The notes under the pieces are model-generated. The model made no database searches, was not told where the DNA came from, and saw only the letters and a program-made list of their open reading frames with translations. Positions 16,076 to 23,957 of a stretch of 64,000 nt of DNA are shown here, in pieces. Made by a program: the position numbers and the translations under genes. How positions within the stretch are numbered: position 1 is the first letter of the stretch; every line of letters starts with the position of its first letter. Origin of the DNA: Curtobacterium sp. ZW137 (GTDB lineage: Bacteria; Actinomycetota; Actinomycetes; Actinomycetales; Microbacteriaceae); assembly GCF_003762905.1 (NCBI RefSeq), contig NZ_RJKS01000001.1:124001-188000 (forward strand), given 5' to 3'.

Positions 16076-17104
16076 CTACGCCGGCTGCACGTCGATCAGC
16101 ACCTTGCCCACGGCGTCCCCCTCGACCGCGTCGTGCGCCGCCGCCGTGTCCGCCAGGTCGAACCGGGTGAGCGGCAGCCCCGCGTCCACCCCCACGGGCA
16201 GCACCCCGTCGTGCAGTGCCTCGGTGATGTCCTCGGCGGCGGCGGCGAGGGCCTCGTCCCCGATCGTGTAGAGCAGCAGGAACTGGTACCGCGCGTTGAC
16301 GCTCATGTTCGGCCGGATCGGCAGCGATGCCGAGTCGCCCCCGTTGTTCGCGTAGATCGACACGACGCCGTGGTTCGCGAGCACCTCGGCGACGAGGTCG
16401 GCGTTCTGCGGGATGGACACCTCGACGACGATGTCGACGCCGTCCGGGGCGATCGACCGGATCGCGGAGGCGGTGTCCCCGGAGCGGTAGTTCACGGTGT
16501 GGTGGGCGCCGGCGGCGGTGGCCAGCGCGGCCTTCTCGTCGGAGCTGATCGTGGAGATCACCGTCGCACCGGCCCACCGCGCGAGCTGGATCGCGGCGTG
16601 GCCGACGGCACCGGCACCACCGGCGACGAGGACCGTCATCCCGTCGAGTGCGCCGGGTCCGAGGCGTGCCGGGCCCTCCTCGTGCGTGGTCAGCGCCCGG
16701 TGCGCGGTCATCGCGGGGACCGCGAGCGAGGCGCCGACGTCGAACGAGATCCCGTCGGGCAGCGGGACGACGCGGGACGCCGGGACGACGGTGTACTCCT
16801 GCGCGGTCCCGGTGGGACGCTGCGCCGCGGACATGAACAGCCACACGCGGTCCCCGACGGCGAACTCGTCGACGCCGGGCCCGACGGCGTCGACCACGCC
16901 GGCGCCGTCCTGGTTCGGGGTGATCTCCGGGAACGGCAGGCCGTCGCCGTAGGTGCCGCCGGCGCGGGCCTTCCAGTCGGTGGGGTTCACGCCGGACACG
17001 ACGACGCGGACGCGGACCTCGCCGGTGCCGGGTTCCTGCACGTCGCGGTCGACGAGGGAGAGGACGGACGAGTCACCGGGCTGGGAGTAGACGATCGATC
17101 GCAT
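16076..17104 (-). CDS. Zinc-independent NADPH:quinone reductase-like MDR oxidoreductase
   Basis: A 342-residue medium-chain dehydrogenase/reductase. The N-terminal catalytic domain begins MRSIVYSQPGDSSVL and contains VVSGVNPTDWKARAG and PNQDGAGVVDAVGPGV. The Rossmann domain has VLVAGGAGAVGHAAIQLAR, a G-x-G-x-x-G-type NADPH site, near residue 150. The cysteine and histidine zinc ligands of alcohol dehydrogenases are absent, which fits the quinone oxidoreductase subgroup. It is 36 nt downstream of the HxlR regulator on the same strand, so the pair is probably a redox- or quinone-responsive unit. The start has only a weak GGGG Shine-Dalgarno. Confidence 0.87.
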   Translation of the reverse strand: MRSIVYSQPGDSSVLSLVDRDVQEPGTGEVRVRVVVSGVNPTDWKARAGGTYGDGLPFPEITPNQDGAGVVDAVGPGVDEFAVGDRVWLFMSAAQRPTGTAQEYTVVPASRVVPLPDGISFDVGASLAVPAMTAHRALTTHEEGPARLGPGALDGMTVLVAGGAGAVGHAAIQLARWAGATVISTISSDEKAALATAAGAHHTVNYRSGDTASAIRSIAPDGVDIVVEVSIPQNADLVAEVLANHGVVSIYANNGGDSASLPIRPNMSVNARYQFLLLYTIGDEALAAAAEDITEALHDGVLPVGVDAGLPLTRFDLADTAAAHDAVEGDAVGKVLIDVQPA

Positions 17105-17139
17105 GCACCCCACGCAACCACGCGCACCCCGGAGCCGGG

Positions 17140-17505
17140 TCAGCGTGCCGCGTCGTACTCCTGGCGTGACACGGCGACCGCGTCCATGTGCGAGGTGGCC
17201 CAGTCCTCGAGCGGCTCCAGCACGCGGCGGAGCGACCGGCCGGCGTCGGTGAGCTCGTACTCGACGTGCGGCGGGATCTCGGGGAACACCGTGCGCGTGA
17301 CGAGGCCGTCGCGTTCCAGCGCCCGGAGCGTCTGCGTGAGCATCTTCTGGGAGACACCCTGGACCCGCGTCGCGATGACGGAGTACCGCTGGGGACCGGA
17401 CGCCAGCGTGCCGATCGTCAGGACGCTCCACCGGTCGCCGATGCGGTCGAGGAGCTGTCGTGACGGGCAGTCCGCGGCGTAGGGGCTGTACTCGAGCGCA
17501 GTCAT
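17140..17505 (-). CDS. HxlR-family transcriptional regulator
   Basis: A 121-residue winged-helix regulator with the HxlR signature: a single N-terminal cysteine in AADCPSRQLLDRIGDRWSVL, then GPQRYSVIATRVQGVSQKMLTQTLRALERDGLV, and EIPPHVEYELTDAGRSL. In HxlR/YodB/HypR proteins that cysteine (here Cys13) senses quinones, aldehydes or oxidants. The ATG at 17505 has a GGAGG Shine-Dalgarno. It is divergent from an NAD(P)-binding oxidoreductase and followed by an MDR quinone-reductase-like enzyme, so it likely represses both against electrophile stress. A TTAC-N9-GTAA repeat between the divergent genes is the probable operator. Confidence 0.9.
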   Translation of the reverse strand: MTALEYSPYAADCPSRQLLDRIGDRWSVLTIGTLASGPQRYSVIATRVQGVSQKMLTQTLRALERDGLVTRTVFPEIPPHVEYELTDAGRSLRRVLEPLEDWATSHMDAVAVSRQEYDAAR

Positions 17506-17548
17506 GGGTCCTCCGGGAGCCGAGAGTCACGCACCGCGAGGTGCCTAC

Positions 17549-17565
17549 TTACCCAAAGAGAGTAA
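17549..17565. promoter_or_regulatory. Probable HxlR operator (TTAC-N9-GTAA)
   Basis: An A/T-rich inverted repeat TTACCCAAAGAGAGTAA lies in the 110-bp intergenic region between the divergent HxlR and oxidoreductase genes, unusually A/T-rich for this genome. Placement and symmetry fit an HxlR dimer site overlapping both promoters. Confidence 0.5.
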
Positions 17566-17615
17566 CGCCCTTAAGGTGAGTCTGGCAAGCACGCACCACC
17601 ACGAGAGGAACACAC

Positions 17616-18263
17616 ATGTCCACCATCGTCGTCTTCGGAGGCACCGGGTACGCCGGCTCCGCCATCACCCGCGAAGCCCTGTCCCGTGGCCACCGGGTCG
17701 TCGCCGTCGCCCGCGACACCTCCAAGCTCGAGGCCGCCGAGGGCCTGACGCCCGCACAGGGTGACGCGTTCGACGCCGGCTTCGTCGCCGAGGTCACGAA
17801 GGGCGCCGACGTCGTCGTCGTCGCGCTGCACGCGGTCCAGGCCGACGGCAGCGAGCTCAAGGACCGGTTCCAGCCGTTCGTCGACGCCGCCGCGGCCGCC
17901 GGTGCACGCCTCGGCATCGTCGGTGGCGCCGGGTCGCTGCTCGTCGCCGAGGGCGGTCCGCACCTGTTCGACACGGCCGAGTTCCCGGACGCGTTCAAGG
18001 GCGAGGCGAAGAGCCACGCGCAGATCCTCGAGGCGCTCCGCACCGCCGACACCGAGGTCGACTGGTTCTACGTCAGCCCCGCAGCCGCCTTCGGCAGCTA
18101 CAACCCCGGCGAGCGTCGCGGCACGTACCGCACCACCGACGAGGTCCTGCTCACCGACGCCGACGGCAACTCGGACATCTCCGGCGATGACTTCGCGATC
18201 GCGTTCGTCGACGAGATCGAGACGCCGGCGCACCGCCGCGCGCGTTTCGGCGTCGCGTACTGA
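17616..18263 (+). CDS. NAD(P)-binding oxidoreductase (atypical SDR, NmrA/YwnB-like)
   Basis: A 215-residue single-domain Rossmann protein. The N-terminus MSTIVVFGGTGYAGSAI is the G-x-x-G-x-x-G dinucleotide site, followed by DTSKLEAAEGLTPAQGDAFD and the conserved LGIVGGAGSLL. No Tyr-x-x-x-Lys of classical SDRs is evident; the YVSPAAAFG segment follows the NAD(P)H-binding PF13460 pattern. It is probably a quinone or flavin reductase of the HxlR-regulated electrophile response (inference from the divergent regulator). The ATG has GAGAGG at good spacing. The gene ends at a family A palindrome. Confidence 0.85.
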   Translation: MSTIVVFGGTGYAGSAITREALSRGHRVVAVARDTSKLEAAEGLTPAQGDAFDAGFVAEVTKGADVVVVALHAVQADGSELKDRFQPFVDAAAAAGARLGIVGGAGSLLVAEGGPHLFDTAEFPDAFKGEAKSHAQILEALRTADTEVDWFYVSPAAAFGSYNPGERRGTYRTTDEVLLTDADGNSDISGDDFAIAFVDEIETPAHRRARFGVAY

Positions 18264-18270
18264 CGCACCT

Positions 18271-18332
18271 CGCACAACCGAAAGCACCCCGAACCGCGGA
18301 CACCCGTGGTTCGGGGTGCTTTCCGTTGTGCG
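18271..18332. repeat. Palindromic element, family A copy 3
   Basis: A 62-bp inverted repeat 7 nt after the oxidoreductase stop. The outer arms CGCACAACCGAAAGC / GCTTTCCGTTGTGCG (one mismatch) and inner arms ACCCCGAACC / GGTTCGGGGT are joined by a GCGGACACCCGT core. It is a likely terminator for the oxidoreductase gene, and carries the same outer arms as the copies at 4799 and 15945. Confidence 0.85.
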
Positions 18333-18400
18333 GACCACGCCGCGCCGCACGGTGCGAGCGATCACCGGGAGCGACCCACAGGATGGTCGCGACCACGGCC

Positions 18401-18442
18401 GGACGGGAGGCTCGGTGCGGGCCCGCACCGAGCCTCCCGTCC
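18401..18442. terminator. Bidirectional terminator hairpin, family F copy 1
   Basis: A perfect inverted repeat: GGACGGGAGGCTCGGTGC / GCACCGAGCCTCCCGTCC around GGGCCC, preceded by ATGGTCGCGACCAC. It lies between the convergent oxidoreductase and MFS genes and ends 2 nt before the MFS stop codon. No U-tract. Shares its core with copies at 45434, 52973, 58351 and 62537. Confidence 0.8.
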
Positions 18443-18443
18443 G

Positions 18444-19769
18444 TCAGCGGTGACCGACGATCGCCGGGAGCGGCATGTGGTGCCGCATCCGGACCGCCAG
18501 GTGGAAGCCGCCGCGGCGGGCGAGGACCAGGCCGATGACGGCCGCCGCCGCGGCCGGCACGCCGCCGGCGACCATCATCCCGACGTGTGCGCCGAAGTGG
18601 TCGACGACCTGGCCCATGAGCGGACCGCCGATGGCCTGTCCGCCGAGCAGCACCAGGATGTAGAGCGACATCACGCGGCCGCGGATCGCCGTGTTCGAGG
18701 ACAGCTGCACGAGCGAGTTCGACGCCGTCTGGAACAGCAGCTGCGACATCCCGACCGCGACGAGCATCACGGTGAACGGGGCGATCACCGGGATCGAGCC
18801 GGAGATCACGAGCAGGATCCCGGTCCAGAACACTCCGCCGACGATCGTCCGCAGCCGGACCACCGCCCGTCGGGTCGACAGGAGGGCGCCGACGAGGGCA
18901 CCGACCGCGACCGCGGAGTTGAACAGGCCGTAGCCGCCTGCGCCGACGTCGTACACCTGCGAGGCGAATGCGGAGAGCAGCACCGGCATCGTCAGCGCGA
19001 AGACCGAGAAGAACGCCACGAGGATGACCGGCACGATGATGGTCGGCTTCCCGACGGCGTAGCGGAGCCCCTCGACGAGCTGCCCCTTGCCGCGTGGGGT
19101 CGCGGGTGTCCGGTGGAGCTCCGAGACCTTCAGGAACCCGAGCGTCACGACCACCGCGGCGCAGGCGATCGCGTTCACCCCGAACGACCACCCCGCCCCG
19201 ACGGCGACGAGCAGCGCCCCGGAGAGTGCCGGGCCGATCATCCCGCCGAGCTGGAACACCGACGAGTTCACGCTGATCGCGTTCCGCAGGTGCTCGTGGC
19301 CGACGATCTCGGTGACGAACACCTGGCGTGCCGGGTTGTCGATGACGGTGACCATGCCGACCACGAAGGCGATCGCCCAGATGTGCCACGCCTGGACCAC
19401 CCCCGACAGCGTCAGCACCGCGAGGAGTGCGGAGAGCAGCGCGAAGGCGCCCTGCGTGATCATCATCAGCGCGCGCTTGGAGAACCGATCGACGATCACG
19501 CCGCCGAACAGCCCGAAGAAGAGCATCGGCGCGAACTGGCACGCGACGGTGATGCCGACCTGCGCGACCGAGCCGGTGAGCTGCAGGACGAGCCAGTCCT
19601 GCGCGATGCGCTGCATCCAGCCGGCCGTCATCGCGACGAGGTTCGTCGCCGTGAACAGGCGGAAGTTCGGGACCGACAGCGCGATGAGCGTGTGTCGCCA
19701 CGGCGGTCTGGTGGCCTGGATCGGGAGCGGTTCGGTGGGCGGGTAGAGGGTCGTCGATGACGCGCTCAC
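18444..19769 (-). CDS. MFS transporter (DHA3/enterobactin-exporter-like)
   Basis: A 441-residue transporter with 12 predicted helices. Helix 1 region FRLFTATNLVAMTAGWMQRIAQDWLV and the loop 2-3 motif FGGVIVDRFSKRALMMITQ are typical of the DHA3 group (MFS_3, EntS/MefA-like), which exports drugs or siderophores. The GTG at 19769 has a GGAGAA Shine-Dalgarno about 10 nt upstream, and family members begin shortly before the first helix. It is divergent from a LysR regulator, so expression is likely switched by that protein. Substrate unknown. Confidence 0.87.
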   Translation of the reverse strand: MSASSTTLYPPTEPLPIQATRPPWRHTLIALSVPNFRLFTATNLVAMTAGWMQRIAQDWLVLQLTGSVAQVGITVACQFAPMLFFGLFGGVIVDRFSKRALMMITQGAFALLSALLAVLTLSGVVQAWHIWAIAFVVGMVTVIDNPARQVFVTEIVGHEHLRNAISVNSSVFQLGGMIGPALSGALLVAVGAGWSFGVNAIACAAVVVTLGFLKVSELHRTPATPRGKGQLVEGLRYAVGKPTIIVPVILVAFFSVFALTMPVLLSAFASQVYDVGAGGYGLFNSAVAVGALVGALLSTRRAVVRLRTIVGGVFWTGILLVISGSIPVIAPFTVMLVAVGMSQLLFQTASNSLVQLSSNTAIRGRVMSLYILVLLGGQAIGGPLMGQVVDHFGAHVGMMVAGGVPAAAAAVIGLVLARRGGFHLAVRMRHHMPLPAIVGHR

Positions 19770-19809
19770 GGTGGGGTTCTCCGGCGGTCGAGGGCGGAAT
19801 CGGTACCCC

Positions 19810-19840
19810 ATCGAAACTACTTGGCCCGGAGTCATTCGAT
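19810..19840. promoter_or_regulatory. Candidate LysR operator between MFS and LysR genes
   Basis: ATCGAA (19810-19815) and TTCGAT (19835-19840) form an inverted repeat with centres 25 bp apart, in a 137-bp gap that is more A/T-rich than its surroundings. LysR tetramers bind paired half-sites of this kind upstream of divergent targets. Confidence 0.4.
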
Positions 19841-19906
19841 ACCCCTATGGTGGCTATCAGTCCATTGCGATCCCGAATGGGCCCGGACGACGGTCGAAGG
19901 AGACCC

Positions 19907-20764
19907 GTGCTCGATCCCGTGCTGCTCCAGACCTTCCTCGCCGTCGCCGAGACGCAGAGCTTCACGCAGGCCGGGGCCCGTCTCGGCATCAGCCAGCCGA
20001 CGGTGTCCCAGCACGTCAGGCGCCTCGAGACCGCGGTGTCCCGGACCCTCGTCGCGCGGGACACCCGCGGGGTCTCCCTGACGGACAACGGCGACGCGAT
20101 GGCCGGGTTCGCACGGACGATCCTCGCGGCGCACGCCACCGCCGACGCCTACTTCTCCGGATCAGCCACGCGCGGCCGGCTCCGGTTCGGTGCGGCGGAC
20201 GACCTCGCGATCACCCAGCTGCCGCGCATCCTCCGGGACTTCCGGCGGCTGCACCCGCAGGTCAACCTCGAGCTGACGGTCAACCAGTCGTCACCGCTCC
20301 TGCGCCGGGTGCACGCGGGGCAGCTCGACCTCGTGTTCATCAAGCAGACGGCGGGGGAGTCCGCCGAGGGCACCCGCGTGGCGACGGACCAGATGGTGTG
20401 GATGGCCCAGGACGGCATAGCGGTGGAGCGTGACGAACCGGTGCCGCTCATCGCGTACCAGGCGCCGAGCATCAGCCGGCAGATGGCGATCGACGCGCTC
20501 GAGGCCGCCGGCCGCACCTGGCGCATCACCTGCAACACGCGTGACGTGAACGGGGTGCTGGCGGCGGTCCGGGCGGGCATCGGCGTCGCGGTGTTCCCGC
20601 ACTCGCTGATCCCGGCCGACCTGGTGAAGGTGTCGCAGCGGTTGGGGCTGCCGGACCTGCCGGCCGTCGACTACGTGCTCATCGCGAACCCGACGGTGCA
20701 GCGGGAACCGATCGACGCCCTGACGAACGCGATCCTGTCCCGCGGGGTCGTCCGCGCGGTCTGA
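19907..20764 (+). CDS. LysR-family transcriptional regulator
   Basis: A 285-residue LysR protein starting VLDPVLLQTFLAVAETQSFTQAGARLGISQPTVSQHVRRLE, the standard N-terminal winged HTH. Its LysR-substrate domain has the usual GRLRFGAADDL opening near residue 90. The GTG at 19907 is supported by AAGGAG 5 nt upstream; upstream in-frame ATGs would add non-conserved residues. It is divergent from the MFS exporter, its probable target. It is 15 residues shorter than many LysR proteins, but no segment looks missing. Confidence 0.88.
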   Translation: MLDPVLLQTFLAVAETQSFTQAGARLGISQPTVSQHVRRLETAVSRTLVARDTRGVSLTDNGDAMAGFARTILAAHATADAYFSGSATRGRLRFGAADDLAITQLPRILRDFRRLHPQVNLELTVNQSSPLLRRVHAGQLDLVFIKQTAGESAEGTRVATDQMVWMAQDGIAVERDEPVPLIAYQAPSISRQMAIDALEAAGRTWRITCNTRDVNGVLAAVRAGIGVAVFPHSLIPADLVKVSQRLGLPDLPAVDYVLIANPTVQREPIDALTNAILSRGVVRAV

Positions 20765-20804
20765 GCCGCGCGGCGGCGCGGCCGGGCGTGCGGTCTCCGC
20801 AGCA

Positions 20805-20862
20805 TCGAGTGCGCAGTAGTCGCGCTGGAATCCCGCTTCGGGAGCAACGTCTGCGCACTCGA
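20805..20862. repeat. Palindromic element, family C copy 1
   Basis: A 58-bp element. The terminal arms TCGAGTGCGCAG / CTGCGCACTCGA are perfect, enclosing an inner hairpin ATCCCGCTTCGGGAG. It lies 41 bp after the LysR stop. It closely matches the copy at 20918-20975 in the loop as well as the stem, so it is a repeated sequence, not just a terminator shape. Confidence 0.8.
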
Positions 20863-20917
20863 CAGGCCGTGGCCGTGGCCGATGCCGGCGCCGTGGCCGT
20901 CGCCGTCGCCCCCGCAG

Positions 20918-20975
20918 TCGAGTGCGCAGCAGTCGCGCACGAATCCGGCTTCGGCAGCAACGTCTGCGCACTCGA
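20918..20975. repeat. Palindromic element, family C copy 2
   Basis: Same length and orientation as the copy at 20805, with arms TCGAGTGCGCAG / CTGCGCACTCGA and a TCCGGCTTCGGCA inner part. Only about six positions differ between the two, mostly inside the inner stem. The 55-bp spacer is a GCCGTGGCCGTCGCC-type low-complexity run. Both copies sit in the convergent gap 20765-21032. Confidence 0.8.
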
Positions 20976-21032
20976 CCGGCGGGCCGAGGCCCGGCCGGGG
21001 GCCGGCGAGCCGGTGAGTCCGGCCCGCGCGCG

Positions 21033-22166
21033 TCAGGGCGCGAGCGTGGGGACGACGCCGGCGCCGGTGAGGTCGGGGAGCGTCACGCCGGCCATCGGCA
21101 GCGCCGCACTCGCGACGGCCCAGAGCAGCACCAGCGTGCCGACCATGCCGAGCACCGCCCCGAGGAGCGCGACCGGCCGCTGCCACGTCGCCGCGCGGTT
21201 CCGCAGCGTCGCGAACGAGCACACGAGCGCGATCACGCCGAGTGCGAGTCCGACGGCATGCACGGTTCCGGGAGCGGTGAACCACCACGCCGCGAGACCC
21301 AGCGTCGCGAGTGCCGCGACCGCGCCGAGCACGGCTCCCGGGGTGGCCCCGAGCGCGCGACGTGCGGGAGCAGACGGTGCAGGAGCATCAGGTTGGAGGC
21401 TCGGGTCGGCCCCGGCAGGAGCGGTCGCGTCCGCCTCGGGCTGCGTCGGGAGCGCCCGGGTCGCGGTGGTGGGCGGTGCGGCGAGCACCGCGTCGAAGGA
21501 CGGCGCCGCAGCCGGAGTCGGCGTGGGCGGCACCAGACCCTGCTGGTGTGCGAACCGGGCGGGCGTCCGGTAGCCGACGGGTCCGGTCGGCTCGGGTTCG
21601 GTGCCCTCGACGACGACGTGCTCGAGGCCGGGGACCGAGAACCGCGGCTGGCCGGCGCGGGGGACCACGGGGCCGGACGGCGCGGGAACGGGAGCGGGTG
21701 CCGACGCGGCCGCTGCGACGAGCGCCGGGGCGTCGACGGGGGAGACCGGTGCGGGAGCCGAGGCGCCGGTGACCCGGTCGAACGGGGTCGTGTGCACGAC
21801 GGGCGACATCGGGGCCGGGGGAAGGAGTGCCTCGGTCGGCGGGTAGTCGGGGACCACGGCGTCCGGGTCGAGTGCGTGCTGCGCGGCCGGACCGGGAGCG
21901 CTGCCCGGAGCCGGGACGCTGCCGGGCGTGACCCGGGGTGCCCTGGACTCGATCGTCTCCGGGGCGGGAGCGGACGGGACGGGCGTGGGGCGAGCCTCCA
22001 GGCCGGTGCCGGACGTGTCGACCGAGCCGGCCGCGCCGTCGCCCGGGCCGACCGCGCCGTCGACGAAGGGGGCCGTGACCCACGCCGGAACGGGCCGACG
22101 GGGTCGATCGGAATCGTGCATGCGATGCGACGCCACGTGCGCTGCTCCCTCCGTGTACTGATCCAT
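21033..22166 (-). CDS. Pro/Ala-rich membrane protein of unknown function
   Basis: A 377-residue protein. Residues 1-270 are disordered and rich in Pro, Ala, Val and Thr. The last 100 residues form three transmembrane helices (about 284-304, 309-329 and 342-365) joined by short loops, the middle one ending LRNRAATWQRP. This is a cytoplasmic proline-rich tail on a small membrane anchor, as seen in many uncharacterised actinobacterial DUF4190-like proteins. ATG 22166 is taken as the start without a Shine-Dalgarno; ATG 22121 is possible. It is divergent from the aldo/keto reductase. No function can be assigned. Confidence 0.7.
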   Translation of the reverse strand: MDQYTEGAAHVASHRMHDSDRPRRPVPAWVTAPFVDGAVGPGDGAAGSVDTSGTGLEARPTPVPSAPAPETIESRAPRVTPGSVPAPGSAPGPAAQHALDPDAVVPDYPPTEALLPPAPMSPVVHTTPFDRVTGASAPAPVSPVDAPALVAAAASAPAPVPAPSGPVVPRAGQPRFSVPGLEHVVVEGTEPEPTGPVGYRTPARFAHQQGLVPPTPTPAAAPSFDAVLAAPPTTATRALPTQPEADATAPAGADPSLQPDAPAPSAPARRALGATPGAVLGAVAALATLGLAAWWFTAPGTVHAVGLALGVIALVCSFATLRNRAATWQRPVALLGAVLGMVGTLVLLWAVASAALPMAGVTLPDLTGAGVVPTLAP

Positions 22167-22235
22167 CGTCAGTTGTAACGGCAACGCGTCGACCGGATGC
22201 AGCCCCAGTTCCGGGGTGATCGGTACGGTCGACGC

Positions 22236-23204
22236 ATGGCAGTCATCGAACACCGTCCACTCGGCCCCTCCGGGCTCGTCGTCTCCACCGTCGGCCTCGG
22301 CTGCAACAACTTCGGCCGGGTCGGCACGGCGACCGAGACGCAGGAGGGCACCGACGCCGTCGTGCACGCCGCACTCGACGCCGGCGTCACCCTCCTCGAC
22401 ACCGCCGACATCTACGGCGGGACCCCCGGCCAGTCCGAGTCGATGCTCGGGAAGGCGATCGCCGGCCGTCGTGACGAGGTCGTCCTCGCGACGAAGTTCG
22501 GCATGGACATGCAGGGCGTCAACGGGCCGGACTGGGACGTCCGCGGCTCCCGCCGGTACGTGCGGCTCGCCGTGGAGTCGTCGCTGCAGCGCCTCGGGAC
22601 GGACTGGATCGACCTGTACCAGATGCACCGCCCGGACCCGGTGACGCCGATCGAGGAGACCCTGTCGGTCCTCGACGACCTGGTCCGCGAGGGCAAGATC
22701 CGCTACATCGGGCACTCGAACTTCGCCGGGTGGCAGGTCGCCGAGGCCGAGCTGACCGCGTCGATCGCCGGCACCACGGCGTTCGTGTCGGCGCAGAACG
22801 AGTACAGCCCGCTGTCCCGCGGGGTCGAGGCCGAGGTGCTGCCGGCGGTCCGTGCGTACGCGCTCGGGTTCCTGCCGTTCTTCCCGCTCTACAACGGCCT
22901 CCTCAGCGGCAAGTACACGCGCGAGGGCGGCCCGGCTGACGGGCGTCTGTCGAAGCTGAAGCCGGAGCTGCTCGAGAGTGCTCCGTGGGACGCGCTCGAG
23001 GAGTACCAGCGGTTCTGCGACGAGCGCGACGTCACGATGCTGCAGGCGACGTTCGCGTGGCTCCTGGCGCAGCCGGGGCTGACGAGCGTGATCGCCGGGG
23101 CGACGAAGCCCGAGCAGATCGTGCAGAACGTCGAGGCCGGCACCACGTGGGTGCCGAGTGAGGACGACCTCGCCGAGATGACGGTCATCTTCGACGAGGC
23201 CTGA
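22236..23204 (+). CDS. Aldo/keto reductase
   Basis: A 322-residue NADPH-dependent reductase of the AKR barrel family. It has GVTLLDTADIYGGTPGQSE (catalytic Asp and Tyr), LATKFG (catalytic Lys), IDLYQMHRPDP (catalytic His) and IRYIGHSNF. The C-terminal SVIAGATKPEQIVQNVEA binds the cofactor phosphate. It reduces aldehydes or ketones to alcohols; substrate unknown. The ATG has no Shine-Dalgarno, and TACGGT (22224-22229) ends 6 nt upstream, a clear leaderless promoter layout. Confidence 0.92.
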   Translation: MAVIEHRPLGPSGLVVSTVGLGCNNFGRVGTATETQEGTDAVVHAALDAGVTLLDTADIYGGTPGQSESMLGKAIAGRRDEVVLATKFGMDMQGVNGPDWDVRGSRRYVRLAVESSLQRLGTDWIDLYQMHRPDPVTPIEETLSVLDDLVREGKIRYIGHSNFAGWQVAEAELTASIAGTTAFVSAQNEYSPLSRGVEAEVLPAVRAYALGFLPFFPLYNGLLSGKYTREGGPADGRLSKLKPELLESAPWDALEEYQRFCDERDVTMLQATFAWLLAQPGLTSVIAGATKPEQIVQNVEAGTTWVPSEDDLAEMTVIFDEA

Positions 23205-23242
23205 GCACGATCGGGCGTGCCGTCGCACGCCCGGCGCCCGGC

Positions 23243-23905
23243 TCACATGTCGCGGTAGCGCTTCGCGTCCGCCACGGCGAGCTCGAGGTCGAGCGCCGCG
23301 TACGGCTTGACGTAGCCGGGGGTGTCCCGCTGGATGCGCCATCCCTCGGCGAGCGGGCCGATGTCGACCGCGTCGAAGCCGAACTCGTCGAGGAGGTCCG
23401 CGACGGTCCGCTTCGCATCGGCGTCGTCGCCCGCCACGATGAGTGCACGGCGTCCCTCGGTGCCGCGCGGGGAGCCCGCCGTGGTGAGGTCCGCCGCCGC
23501 GATGTGGTTGAACGCCTTGACCACCCTCGCGCCGGGCAGGTGGTCCTGCAGCAGCTCCGCGGTGGTCGTCGTCTCGTCGTCGAGCGCGGCGATGTGGCCG
23601 TCGCGCTGCGGGTAGTAGTTGTTCGTGTCGATGACGACCTTGCCGACGAGCGGCTCGACGGGGATCGTCTCGATCGCGGCGAGCGGCGTGGTGACCACGA
23701 CCAGGTCACCCGCTGCGGCGGCCTCGTCACGGGTGACGGCACGCGCGTGCTCGCCGAGCTCGGACACGAGGTCCTGCAGGGTCTCCGGACCGCGGGAGTT
23801 CGCGATCGCCACGTCGTAGCCGTTCCGGACGGCGAGCCGTGCGAGCTGCGATCCGATGTTGCCTGCGCCGATGATGCCGATCGTCGTGATGTCCTCAGTT
23901 GTCAT
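23243..23905 (-). CDS. NADPH-dependent F420 reductase-like / NAD(P)-binding oxidoreductase
   Basis: A 220-residue Rossmann protein. TIGIIGAGNIGSQLARLAVRNGYDVAIANSRGPETL is the dinucleotide site and phosphate-binding loop of the F420-dependent NADP reductase family (PF03807). VVIDTNNYYPQRDG and VVKAFNHIAAADL follow, as in that family. It probably transfers hydride between NADP and F420 or another partner; the exact cofactor cannot be read. The convergent end with the aldo/keto reductase is 38 bp away. Start 23905 is chosen because the Rossmann strand begins a few residues later. It is divergent from the GNAT gene. Confidence 0.83.
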   Translation of the reverse strand: MTTEDITTIGIIGAGNIGSQLARLAVRNGYDVAIANSRGPETLQDLVSELGEHARAVTRDEAAAAGDLVVVTTPLAAIETIPVEPLVGKVVIDTNNYYPQRDGHIAALDDETTTTAELLQDHLPGARVVKAFNHIAAADLTTAGSPRGTEGRRALIVAGDDADAKRTVADLLDEFGFDAVDIGPLAEGWRIQRDTPGYVKPYAALDLELAVADAKRYRDM

Positions 23906-23957
23906 GGTCACCACACAACGCCGTGCCGCTTGGTGCATTCCGAGGCATGATGGCGAC

